A stretch of DNA of 30,398 bases from Vitrella brassicaformis (Eukaryota > Sar > Vitrellaceae), in contig CDMY01000671.1 in the NCBI GenBank assembly GCA_001179505.1, positions 1 to 30,398 of the forward strand, in the 5' to 3' direction. The notes below the pieces were generated by a model. That model was not told the DNA's origin. It was given only the letters and a program-made list of their open reading frames with translations, and searched no databases. The position numbers were made by a program, and so were the translations under genes. Each line of letters opens with the position of its first letter. The first letter of the stretch is position 1. This document shows positions 11,011 to 20,288 of this stretch, piece by piece.

Positions 11011-11995
11011 CATGGCTAGTCAAGCTCTGTGGATCGCTGCTCAGCTTGCGGGTGTCGACACGTGGCAGCTGTGGTCCATGAAGGGGCTCGGTACCTTTCT
11101 GTCTGACTTCTTGTCGAGCATGCGGGAAGAGCAGGCATGTACGGAGTGCTGTGTGCAATGCGGAGACAGGAAGGATGCGTTCTCTTTTGTCAAGGGGGAC
11201 ATTCCATCCATGTTTACCAACATAGATGGAGACAGCGCACTCTCTGCAGCCAGGGAGGTGCTTACTTTAGTTAAGCACCGCACACACGGCAGGTACATCT
11301 GCGTGAAGCGTGGCACACGGGTGGAGGGTCGTATCACCAGACAGCGCAGCAAGAGCAAGCGTGAGGTGTCGTTCACCTTTGATGAGGTGGCGTGCCTGAT
11401 GGCCTTTGCATTGCGTTGGCGAGTGTTTCGCATCGGTTAGATCGTCATGCGTCAGCGGACAGGTCTGCCGATGGGCGGGATGTCCTCCATGGTAATGTCC
11501 GGCCTTGCCTTGTCTGCTCGAGAGAGGGACTTCTGTCGCGAGCAGATTTTCGCCCGGCGGCGGCGGGGCCTTTTCTCGCAGCTACCTTGGCGGGCGGTGC
11601 GTTACGTGGACGACAACCTGTATGGCTCGACTGTCTTATGCCTACCTTGCCTGCGTCGTGTGGCTGAGTGTATATATAGCGGTCGTCTCGCTCTTGACAT
11701 AGAAGAGGTCGGCTCATCTGTTACGTTTCTAGACACACACATTATCGGCACACACGAGCATCCACACATAGAGCACACCAGTCGCAATACCGAGCGTGTC
11801 GACGCGCTGGCCGATATGCGTGTAACGCGCTTTCTGCCTTTCCTTGGCAGTGTGCAAGGTGAGGTCGGAAGCATGAGGGGCATGTTTCAGGGGCATGTTT
11901 TGCGTGCATTGGACTGTTCGCCTTCTCTCGATGCGGCCCGTGTGGCGTTGCGTCGGGTGGTGATGGAATGGCTACTGATTGAGCTACCCGGCTGA
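11011..11995 (+). pseudogene. Penelope-like reverse transcriptase with in-frame TAG
   Basis: A single frame runs from the ATG at 11011 to the TGA at 11993, broken once by TAG at 11438-11440. Reverse transcriptase motifs occur in the right order: KGDIPSMFTNID (motif with the first catalytic Asp), QRTGLPMGGMSS (G-x-x-MG-S motif), RYVDDNLY (catalytic VDD) and VTFLDTHI. The DI-SMFTNI and FLD motifs fit Penelope-like elements better than LINEs or LTR elements. I see no GIY-YIG endonuclease domain after it. The copy is therefore either 3'-truncated or of the endonuclease-lacking kind. Upstream open frame back to 10856 overlaps the transporter exon on the other strand, so I prefer the later ATG. No terminal repeats or target duplications were recognised. 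Confidence 0.65.
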
Positions 11996-12325
11996 CTTGC
12001 TGGATAGGTTTGCATGTGCCACACCTCATGTGCATCCACTAGTGAGTGTCTTGCGCGCTGCTTTGCGTTCTCTTTTATGTGCACAATACAACCGCGCCTG
12101 ACGTTTTGGCTGCGTGCTCGCGATCGTTGCGTCTCGTAGATCGCGCCTCTACCTTCTCCGCTTGCTTTTTGGCCCTATCGCTGCTGTACAACACTGTCAT
12201 GGGCCCGGCTATCAGCTTCTTTCACACCTGAATCGCCTATCTGCCTTCCTGGTATGCATGCGTGTGGAACACGGGAAGGGACACAGGGATGCAAACGGAT
12301 GTACATATGTGTGTGTTGTCGGTGC

Positions 12326-12570
12326 GCTGTTGTTGCGTTGGTGTGCTGTGGTTGTGGCAGGTTGTTTTTGGCACCCCTGTGTTTCGTCGCTTTTCCGTTT
12401 GAGTGCTTTCCACAATACTATCTGGTGCGCACTTGTACACACTGACTGGATGGCTGGAATGCATGTGACCATTATGCTGTTGGTGTTCTGCTGGTGTGGT
12501 GGCTATGGCAGGTTGCTTTTCGCACCCCGCTGTCGCATCGCTTTTCGTTCGGGTGCACTCTACATACACT
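12326..12570. repeat. Diverged tandem duplication, about 150-bp period
   Basis: The segments at 12326-12421 and 12479-12570 align over about 90 bp. Shared blocks include GGCAGGTTG, TTTTTGGCACCCC versus TTTTCGCACCCC, and the run GTCGCTTTTCCGTTTGAGTG versus ATCGCTTTTCGTTCGGGTG. Both then pass into a CTACA-like end. The function is unknown. Confidence 0.6.
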
Positions 12571-13343
12571 CTCTCTGGTACGCATCAAGACAGACACAGC
12601 CATCCACTCGCATACGCATACTGTCTGTCTGTCTCCCTGGCTGGCTGGCTGTGCATGCAATGTTCTCAGGCGTGTTATTTGCTTTTGCCGGTCGTCTGCG
12701 AGTTTGGCAGCGGCAGTTCCCTGCCTTGTCAACGCTCACAGCGCCCATTGGTTGAGCTCGCTGTATGACCGGCACTGCATGACGGACCTTCACGCCTGAC
12801 GTTCATTCAATCGCTCTCGAGTCCCCATACTTGAGCTGACTTGTGTTAAGCCCTGATCATCGCCATCCGATGGTTAATCGACACAAGACCGCAACCACAG
12901 CCTCATCAAAATGCGTCTCTCCTGTGAACCTTCCGCGCACAGTTTTACCTCTCAAACCGAAAACCTAGACCCGTCGTGCTAGATGCTGCGCTGGATGAAT
13001 GGGGTGGTGCCTAGGGGTTCATTTGCCTTAAACCAACACAATCTCTGAGTATTTTTTTTGGCGGGGTAAATGCATGAAAAGGCGACGAAGTTCGTGCAAG
13101 CCTCAAAGACAATCAACCGAAGATAAGCGCTCAAACCACACAATCAGGCAAACCGATACGAACGAAGCGAAAAAGCACAAGTGCAATCGAAAACAAAGAC
13201 ACAGAAGTATGCGTGTGAGCGCATGTGTCTGAGAGTCTCGTATCTTCATGTGCGTGCGTGTAGGTGTCGGGTGTCCGTGTGCGCTTCTTGAGGTGCTGTT
13301 CTGGGGAGAGCTTTGTGTGTGTGTCCGCATAGTGGCTGCTAGC

Positions 13344-13381
13344 CGCCACTTGGCTCTCCGCCGCCGGAGAGCGGAGTGGCG
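13344..13381. repeat. Inverted repeat, 17-bp arms with 4-nt loop
   Basis: CGCCACTTGGCTCTCCG at 13344-13360 pairs with CGGAGAGCGGAGTGGCG at 13365-13381 with two mismatches around the loop CCGC. As RNA it would form a stable hairpin on either strand. No flanking gene explains it. Confidence 0.75.
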
Positions 13382-13514
13382 CCTGCGTGACCTCTTGCAG
13401 GCACACTCATCCATCCCTTCACATTTGTGTCGAGGGCGTATTTGTGAGTGTCCGGTTGGTTTACACTGGCTAGCGTTCTCTGCACGCCATATACGTGTGG
13501 GTCCGTAGCGTGAA

Positions 13515-13586
13515 GCGCACGTCACCGGGCTTTTTCAAGAGCCAAATGGCCACCCCAGGCCGGCCGTCCGCTGGGGTGACGTGCGC
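13515..13586. repeat. Inverted repeat with perfect 12-bp arms
   Basis: GCGCACGTCACC at 13515-13526 is the exact reverse complement of GGTGACGTGCGC at 13575-13586. The 48-nt interior is GC-rich and contains further GGCC self-complementarity. It lies 79 bp from the copia element. The arms contain TGACGT, which is also a bZIP-type binding core, but no adjacent promoter is known. Confidence 0.75.
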
Positions 13587-13665
13587 GTGATGTTGCGTGT
13601 CTGGCATATGTGTTGCTATTGTAGATCTACCCGCCTACTGCTTCTGCCCTCTTACATGTGCGTGT

Positions 13666-13942
13666 TGTCAGAATTGGTGGGAGAGAGAGGCGGTGAGAAT
13701 GGTGAAGAGAGGATCAGTCGGGCGGTCAGTCCCGCCCGAATAAAGGATTAAGTCAATGTGACCAAAGGATATGAATCATGATGCAAAGTCCACGCATGAC
13801 ATGAAGCATAGATCAGTCCATCCTGTCTGACGTCCTGTCTTCCATGGTCTGTCTCATGGACACGCACGAGATCACCATAGGCGTCCTGTCTCACAGATCA
13901 GTAGATCGTCGATCTACGGTGGACCGACTTGCACTTCTGACA
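13666..13942 (-). repeat. 3' LTR of the copia element, 277 bp
   Basis: It starts TGTCAGAA and ends TTCTGACA (8-bp inverted ends). It is collinear with 19215-19485 apart from substitutions and a few short indels near 13685-13745. It contains the exact inverted repeat GTAGATC-GTC-GATCTAC near 13900-13917, kept in both LTRs, and an AATAAAGG run read on the plus strand. Confidence 0.93.
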
Positions 13943-13951
13943 CCCCCTCTC
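13943..13951 (-). other. Polypurine tract of the copia element
   Basis: On the minus strand GAGAGGGGG lies immediately upstream of the 3' LTR. This is the expected position for the plus-strand primer in reverse transcription. Confidence 0.8.
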
Positions 13952-14256
13952 AAGTCGGTACAAAATAGGGCATCAGTCCTCGTAAAACCATTACTTGACC
14001 AAAATGCTGCGCGAGGGAGGTCTTCGCTACCACAAGAGATCTGCACAAGGAGCAGCTCTTGTCAAGAAGAAAAACCAGAAAGTGATGTGCCAAAGGCCAT
14101 CAGTGGGGCACAAGGACAAGAAGAACAGAGTGAAGCCGCAGATCCAGACGGCGGACATTACTATCAGAGATAGAGAGAAGCGAAGGAGTGCTCCTCTGCA
14201 ACCTCAAGTAAGTGGTCAAAACCACACAAGGAAGGCAAGCACTTCACAAACATCAT

Positions 14257-15705
14257 TCATGACACATTCTGCCTGCCTGTGATCTTCTGACTCAGGTACT
14301 CGTGTGCCTCTCTGCCCAATCCCTTAGTCAGTATGTCAGCGACATTCTCAGATGACGGTACGTAACGCACAGACACAACGCCTAACTGAACCAGATCACG
14401 TAGATAGTGGTAACGCACATCGATGTGTTTGGTTCTCTGGCTGACTATCGGGTTGTGTGAGCTCAGAATGGCACCTCCACTGTCAGCATGCAAGACTGCA
14501 CTGCCAAATCGAATGCCGAACAGCTTCACTTCCTTCACAAAATCAGCTAGGTAGACGAGGGCAGTAGCACACTCACACATTTGTACATATCCTGCCTCGA
14601 CAGAAGATAGAGTGACGATTGGCTGTGTTTTGGCGCTTCACAGGACAGGGCCTCCACACAGAAAAACAACGTGACCCCCACTGGACTTCCTATCCTTGCT
14701 ATCTGCCCATGATGAATCAGAGTACGCACACAAATCCAACACACTGTCTGACTGACATGCATTGAACTCTATCCCTTTCTCCCTTGTTGCACTCAGGTAT
14801 CGCAACACACGCTTGGCTGCTGTCCAGTGGCTCACTCCTGGGTTGTGGGCATGCTTGGCCAGCTCCTTGACGGCGAATGCGATGTCCGGTCGGCACGTAA
14901 CGGAGCAAAACATGAGGGACCCCACAAGTTGTCGATAGGGAATCTTGCTCATCTTCTTCTTTTCGTCCTCGGTCTGCGGTGCCATATCGCCGATCAGTCT
15001 CACACCAGACGCATACGGGAATGGTGTTGAGTTGGCTTGATCCATGTTATACTTGCTGATCATCTTGTCGATGTATTGTGGTTGTGTGACGGTCAGGTGT
15101 CGTCGTGGTCGGTCTCGAGTGATCTTAAGTACCAGGAACACATCAGCCTCGCCCAGATCCTTTGTCGCGAAAACGCTCGACAGCTGTGATTTGAACCAGG
15201 TGACCCCCTCTTCGCGGCTGGCGATAAGGATGTCGTCGACGAACACACACAACATGACTCCTTTGTTGTCGTGCAGGTACACACAGGGTTCCTTGGGATG
15301 ACGGCGGAAGCCGAGATGCAGTAGCCGGTTGTGGAGGGTAATGTTCCACGCACGTGGGGCCTCTTTGAGTCCGTAAAGGGCCTTGCGGAGGCGGACAACA
15401 TATCCCGGGCGCTCGTATCCAGGTGGACACTCCATGAACACTGGCTTGTCGAGCGGCGCGTTGAGAAATGCTGTGTTGACGTCCATTTGGTGAATCTCCA
15501 GATCGAGTTGGTTGGCGATGGCCAAGATTGCTCGCACGACGTGGTAAGAGGGCGTCGGGGCGAACACATCATCCACTTGGTTCTTGTCTTGTTCGAATCC
15601 GCGAGCGATGATGCGGGCCCTGTACTTGTCAGGCTTGAGGGCATACACCCACCGACAGGATATCGGCCGGCTGGTCGCCTGAAAGCGGAGCACATACGAA
15701 CACAC
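14257..15705 (-). pseudogene. copia pol, reverse transcriptase and RNase H part
   Basis: The RVT_2-type reverse transcriptase begins with the RWVYALKPD and ARIIARGFEQ motifs. QMDVNTAFLNAPL carries the first catalytic Asp, LYGLKEAPRAW follows, and CVFVDDILIA is the catalytic VDD at about 15236. Connection and RNase H follow, with SDSSWADSKDRKSSGG. A TGA at 14638-14640 then interrupts the frame exactly where copia elements normally have Trp, just before a Ser-x-Lys/Thr-Gln run and SSVEA. Downstream, KHIDVRYHYLRDLV and ADILTKGLG are the usual end of copia pol. The terminal TGA is at 14257. This part is in a different frame from the integrase part; the shift lies near 15650-15700. Confidence 0.88.
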
Positions 15706-17752
15706 CTAGGTCAGTAACCGATTCGATCTCCCGATCCATCGCATCTTGCCAGTGGCAGGCGTTGAATGTCTTGACTGCTTGCTGGTAGGTCTTGGGCACT
15801 TTGGATGCGAAGAGCTGTGTCATCGGTGGCCTCGCGAGTGCTGCTGGTGCATCGATGTCGACGGCCAGGCTTGGCATCGTGTCGTCCACATCGTCAGCAA
15901 CACACAGTCGTTCGATGACGGCAAAGATGTTGTTCTCGTACAGCCACCGAGGGATGAGTTGATCTCGACCTGATCTCCTTCGGTGCTCGGCGTTGTCGTC
16001 TTCTGCCCCCTCCCCCTCTCGAATGACTCTGTAGTTGTCAGTGGCACCTTCATCGGCATCGGCGGCGAGTTCTTCTCCATCTTGGGCATCTTGAGCGGCC
16101 GGCGGTGCTGCTGGTGCTGCTGGCGGCCCTTCGAGCGGTGGAAGGTCGTCGGGCTCTTGTTCTTGGTCTTCCTCGTGTTAATGGACACGCTCATCGTCTT
16201 GATGCTTCTGATATCGGTCATCTTCAGGCTGCTGAGCACGTTGGCGGTCTTGGTGGTCGTCGATCTGCTCGTCAGGTGAGACGGGCGTCTGCGGATACAC
16301 CAAATCAATCCCTAGTGGTCCTCTCGGTTGCTTCTCCTTTGCAGGAAACACGTGCTCATCCACTTCAACGTCTCGTGAGATAACGAATTGACGATCATCA
16401 GGCAACCACACCACATAGCCATCCTTCATATTGAGGTCAAAGCCGACAAGGATGCCTAACTTGGCCCGTGGCTTCAGCTCGCCTCTCTGGTCCTTTCGCT
16501 GATGTACGTACGCTCTCGCGCCGAATGTGCGGATATGCTTGATGCATAGCGGGTAACCCCAGAAGAGTTCGAACGGTGTCTTCTCTCTCGAATTGGTCTT
16601 GGTTGGCATGCGATTTTTGATGTAGGTGGCGGTCTTCGCAGCAAAACACCAATAAGACGAGGGAAGGCCGGATTAGAAGAGTGCTGCACGAGTCAGCTGG
16701 CACACCACTCCAATCGTTCGCTCTGCCACGCCGTTCTGTGACTGATGATGCGGCAGGCTCTTTTCTTGGCGTATCTGGTGCTGCTCGCAGAATGCCTTCC
16801 ATGCACCGGCGATGAGTTCTGCTCCTCCATCGGTCCTCACTGCCTTGGGCATGCGGACGGCCATGCAGTAGTGCATGAACGCCTTTGGTGCAGTGGACTT
16901 CTTCTTGAGGAAGTAGGCCTGCATATAGCGGCTGTAGTCATCCACCATGACCATCAGATACTTGAATTCTCTCTCGCTGAGTTGCTTGATCTGCGCCAGG
17001 TCGACGTGCACTAAATCACCAGGCGACGAGTGACGGAATGCATTTCCCAAGTATGACCGAATCTTCATCTTGGCTTGAAAACACATATCGCACTTATGCT
17101 GCTCTCCCTCCTTCTTCTTGCCTTTCTTGACAATAGATGCGTTGCGGCAGACTTCAGGTAGTCGGTCGACGGTTACATCGTGGTAGTGGAGCAAGCGCTG
17201 ATAGGCAAGCGGCTCAGTGATGACCTCGGCTACCATCACTCCTGCTTGCTCGCCATTTCCCTCAGCAGGTAAACAGAGGGATGCGCCATCACCACCACAC
17301 GAGTCGATCACGGTTGCTGCTGGTGTCTTGTGCTCTGTCGCCGGTAGGCCATGTGGATGCGAGTAGATGGGGCAGTCGTTGGCATCCCTGTAGATGTCCA
17401 GGTACCAGAAACGACCACGTCTGATGAGTGGGTAGCGGTCTCCTCTCCTTGTTGCGGTCATGTGGGCTGCACCGGGGCCGATAACGAACTCGATGCAGAA
17501 TTTATCTACCAGGTAAGCGACGGAGAATAGGTTGAACTTCAGATCAGGCACGTACAGCACACCATCCACACACACGGTCTTCTTGCCGTTGTTGACCTCT
17601 TTGCAGGTGTACTTGATGCGGCCGACACCTCTGGCTGGTACAGACGTGCCATCGGCCGTGACGATCTTGATGTGTCGGTCGAGTGGCTTGATCTCGTCGA
17701 AGAGAAACTGCTGGTGGCAGCATGTCTTGCCGGCTCCTGAATCGATCATCAT
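15629..17752 (-). pseudogene. copia pol, protease and integrase part
   Basis: The protease active site is IDSGAGKTCC near 17743. A GAG-pre-integrase zinc region follows, with LLHYHDVTVD and KCDMCFQAK (HH-CC) at about 17070-17200. The integrase core has DLVHVDLAQ, VRTDGGAEL and NGVAERT, the D-D-E triad. Next come the NRMPTK and TPFELFWG motifs and an acidic, Ala/Pro/Gln-rich linker. Two TAA codons (16673-16675 and 16178-16180) interrupt an otherwise continuous frame. The frame runs on to about 15660, with AMDREIESV near the reverse transcriptase start, before the frameshift. It is in frame with gag across the TGA at 17762. Confidence 0.88.
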
Positions 17753-17761
17753 CGAGGTAGG

Positions 17762-18955
17762 TCATACAGACACACCACTGACGTTGACCACCTCTTCCTC
17801 GCGCTCAATGGCCGTGACAGTCCCCACCATCTCCATGTCGGTCACTCTCTGGTTGCAGGTGTCGTCGATCTGATCACACCCGTCGAGTTGATACGCCTGA
17901 ATGCGTTGATTGCGGTTGTTCATGCCGTTCGTGCTCGCGGCATTCATGATGATATCTCCATCCTTGTCGTGACGGACGATGGGCTGCTGCTGCCGCCCAC
18001 CATTGCTCCCTTGATGTCCTCCATTGCCACTCGGGTAGGTGCGGAAAGGCGCCCCTGATGAGTTCCACTGATTGCCGTTCCTTCTATTGTTGTTGTGGTT
18101 GTTGTGGCTGTTGCCGTAGGTTTGGCCGTTGCCGTTTGGTTGGCGTCGCCATTCGTAGCGGTTCTCACGGTTGTCTCGGTAAGGCCGTTCGTTGTTCCTG
18201 TTGCCTCCTTGATACATATCAGGTCGATTGCCGTTGTGTGGCTGACTGTGTTGGCGACCATTCTGGTTGCCCCTTTGTCGATTGCGGTCACGCTGCTGGC
18301 TCATCCTTCTCGCATGCTGCATGCGGTCGTTGGCATTGCGGAGGGCTTCTTCGAATTGCTCCCATGTGAGGTCGTTGAAGCGGTAGTCCAACGAGCTCTT
18401 GAAGCGCTCGAATCGAGGAGGTAGGGCATTGACCATGATGGCAATCTTCGTGTTGTCGGTCGGTTTCTCTCCCATGTCGCTCCGTTGTTTCGCCAGGAAG
18501 TTGAAGTCGGTGAGAGCGTCGTCAATGTCGTCCTTCTCAATTTGATACTGGAAGAAGTTGCGGAGGACCTCATGCCGACAAACGACTCACTCAGGTCCGC
18601 ACCGCTTGCGCAACTCTCAATAGACTCGTGCACCATTCTCGCCATACTTGTCGAATGACTCTTGGATGATCCGTTTCGCCTTGCCTTCTGTGTGCAGGAC
18701 GAGGAAGCCGAAGAGCTGTCGCAAGACGCTCCTCTCTTGCTTCTGCTTCTCGGTAAGGTCTCCCCCTTCTTCACCCGGAACAGGCAGCGGAGAGATGTCT
18801 TCTTCCTTCTCAGGCATCAGGTGCTCGGTGGGCATCTCCTTGGCCAGGAGGAAGGCTCTGAGGGTGAACTCCCACTCGCGTCAGTCGTCCTTGTCTCCAT
18901 TGAAGGTACGGATGACGGTCTTCGGGTCGAATGCAAAGATGGGCTGCTGCGCCAT
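17762..18955 (-). pseudogene. copia gag, one frame interrupted by three TGA codons
   Basis: The ATG at 18955 is followed by about 397 codons in one frame to a TGA at 17762. Internal TGA codons are at 18881-18883, 18617-18619 and 18587-18589; there are no TAA or TAG codons and no shift. The N-terminal half has the copia gag pattern (a F-N-G start, then REWEFTLRAFL). The C-terminal third is rich in Asn, Arg, Gly and Gln (repeated NRNN, YRDNREN and GGNR blocks). This is a basic RNA-binding tail, and no CCHC zinc knuckle is visible. Gag would package the element RNA in virus-like particles. Two of the internal TGAs fall at positions where related gags have Trp. Confidence 0.82.
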
Positions 18956-19214
18956 AGCTGCTGCTCAGGTCGACCGGTCAGGATCGTCACACTGGCTGCT
19001 GCTGAAGAGGCGCTTTATGCTGATCAGGCCCTTCGGGGCTGATAACACCGAGAGAACGCGGACTGATAGACCGGTTAGGATCTATCAGCTGCTGCACAGA
19101 CAAGACTGCTGAGAGACTGCCGATAGACGGATAGACAGACGATAGACGGATAACAGACAGACCTGTTAGGATCTGCCGATCAGGCGGGAAAGGCAAACTC
19201 ACTCGCTGCGCCCA
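18956..19214 (-). other. copia leader with primer-binding site
   Basis: Directly after the 5' LTR the minus strand reads TGGGCGCAGCGAGTGAG. TGG at this point is the standard start of a tRNA primer-binding site, complementary to the CCA tail; the tRNA was not identified. The rest of the leader holds GATAGACGGATA-type short repeats. Two similar blocks around GTTAGGATCT (19070 and 19165) are also present. Confidence 0.7.
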
Positions 19215-19485
19215 TGTCAGAATTGGTGGGAGAGAGGCGGTGAGAATGGTGAAGAGAGGAGCAGCCAGGCGGTCAGTCCCGGATAAAGGATTAAGTCAAT
19301 GCGACCAAAGGATGTGGATCATGGTGCAAAGTCCACGCATGACATGAAGCATAGACCAGTCCATCCTGTCTGACGTCCTGTCTTCCATGGTCTGTCTCAT
19401 TGACACGCATGAGATCACCATAGCCGTCCTGTCTCACAGATCAGTAGATCGTCGATCTACGGTGAACCGACTTGCACTTCTGACA
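19215..19485 (-). repeat. 5' LTR of the copia element, 271 bp
   Basis: It has the same termini and order as 13666-13942. It is shorter mainly in the GC-rich block near 19262-19278. As the 5' LTR it should carry the element promoter; no core element was identified with confidence. Confidence 0.92.
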
Positions 19486-19527
19486 ATACGGAAGGGGTGG
19501 GGGGGGGGGGGAATGCCGGGGGGCTTT

Positions 19528-19827
19528 NNNNNNNNNNNNNNNNNNNNNNNNNNNNNNNNNNNNNNNNNNNNNNNNNNNNNNNNNNNNNNNNNNNNNNNNN
19601 NNNNNNNNNNNNNNNNNNNNNNNNNNNNNNNNNNNNNNNNNNNNNNNNNNNNNNNNNNNNNNNNNNNNNNNNNNNNNNNNNNNNNNNNNNNNNNNNNNNN
19701 NNNNNNNNNNNNNNNNNNNNNNNNNNNNNNNNNNNNNNNNNNNNNNNNNNNNNNNNNNNNNNNNNNNNNNNNNNNNNNNNNNNNNNNNNNNNNNNNNNNN
19801 NNNNNNNNNNNNNNNNNNNNNNNNNNN
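19528..19827. other. Assembly gap of 300 N
   Basis: The left flank ends and the right flank begins with the same string of about 22 bp (GGGGGGAATGCC, then GGGGGGCTTT). The two contig ends therefore probably overlap, and the true gap may be zero or negative. The 300-N size looks nominal. Confidence 0.85.
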
Positions 19828-19989
19828 GGGGGGAATGCCGGGGGGCTTTGTTCGAGCTACCGCCTGCTCAGTGCAAAGCACTTCGGTGGCAGCCCGGCTC
19901 GGCGTTCCGTGCCTCATCTGCGCCTTGCCGACCCCGCGAAAGACCTTGGTGGTCCGTGTGGCGTTTGGGGGCCATCTGGAGACTTGGTG

Positions 19990-20247
19990 ACTGGCCGTGT
20001 GCCAGTGCAAGCGTACCTCGCGTGTCTGAAGACGTCCCTGCCAGGCCGTGAGCCTGTTTGCGTCTGAGCGACACCCCAGCCGGCCGTGTGCCGGTGTCGA
20101 GTGTGGTTGTCGGAGGACAGTGTTCTGCGACGGGCCGTGCGCCTGTGCAGCTTGGCCGTGTGCCTGAGGAGTTGCCCTTTCCGGCCGTGCGCCGGTGTCG
20201 GGGTAGGCCGTGTGCCTAACAGGGAGTTGCGGCAGGCCGTGCGCCTG
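19990..20247. repeat. Array of eight small hairpins with constant CGTG-N loop
   Basis: The core is a 5-6 bp stem around the loop CGTGT, CGTGC or CGTGA. Stems are at 19990-20006 (ACTGGC/GCCAGT), 20042-20056 (CAGGC/GCCTG), 20080-20094 (CCGGC/GCCGG) and 20130-20146 (ACGGGC/GCCTGT, one G-T pair). Others are at 20154-20164 (GGC/GCC only, outer pairs imperfect), 20181-20195 (CCGGC/GCCGG), 20204-20218 (TAGGC/GCCTA) and 20233-20247 (CAGGC/GCCTG). Outer stem bases change but pairing is kept. Spacing is 22-52 bp. No known element was recognised. Confidence 0.85.
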
Positions 20248-20288
20248 TATTGTTCCGTGCTTGTTTCCCTGCCTTGACCAGGCAGGGC

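Larger units (their letters stand above)
12000..13660. other. GT-rich spacer without a supported gene
   Basis: No open frame has recognisable motifs. The stretch holds a diverged tandem duplication (12326-12570), a short GTCT/TGGC microsatellite near 12618-12650, and two inverted repeats (13344-13381 and 13515-13586). It may include the non-coding end of the Penelope-like element. I looked on the minus strand for the missing N-terminal half of the transporter and found no membrane-helix pattern. Confidence 0.5.
13666..19485 (-). mobile_element. Ty1/copia LTR retrotransposon, nearly full length, decayed
   Basis: The element is oriented leftward: 5' LTR at 19215-19485, 3' LTR at 13666-13942. 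Both LTRs begin TGTCAGAA and end TTCTGACA. The order is primer site, gag, protease, integrase, reverse transcriptase, RNase H, purine tract. Having integrase before reverse transcriptase defines the copia (Pseudoviridae) type. Gag and the first half of pol share one frame that is broken only by stop codons. There is one frameshift before the reverse transcriptase. The LTRs differ at a modest number of sites and by small indels, so insertion is not very recent. The 5 bp outside the LTRs (CGTGT left, ATACG right) do not match, so a target-site duplication is missing. The outer edge of the 5' LTR is 43 bp from an assembly gap. Confidence 0.93.

Noticed and set aside
12040-13000. Missing N-terminal half of the transporter beyond the reverse transcriptase
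   Set aside because: Minus-strand frames there are short, charged and without membrane-helix pattern.
15331-15717. Plus-strand open frames inside the copia pol region, also 15983-16383 and 18058-18424
   Set aside because: They are antisense shadows of the clearly recognisable gag and pol coding sequence.
17862-17900. CCHC zinc knuckle in copia gag
   Set aside because: Only two Cys residues are present, without the C-x2-C-x4-H-x4-C spacing.
9644-18955. A nuclear code in which TGA means Trp
   Set aside because: The LRR and ankyrin genes use TGG for Trp and need no internal TGA. The transporter TGA replaces Gly, not Trp. Decay of the copia copy explains its stops.
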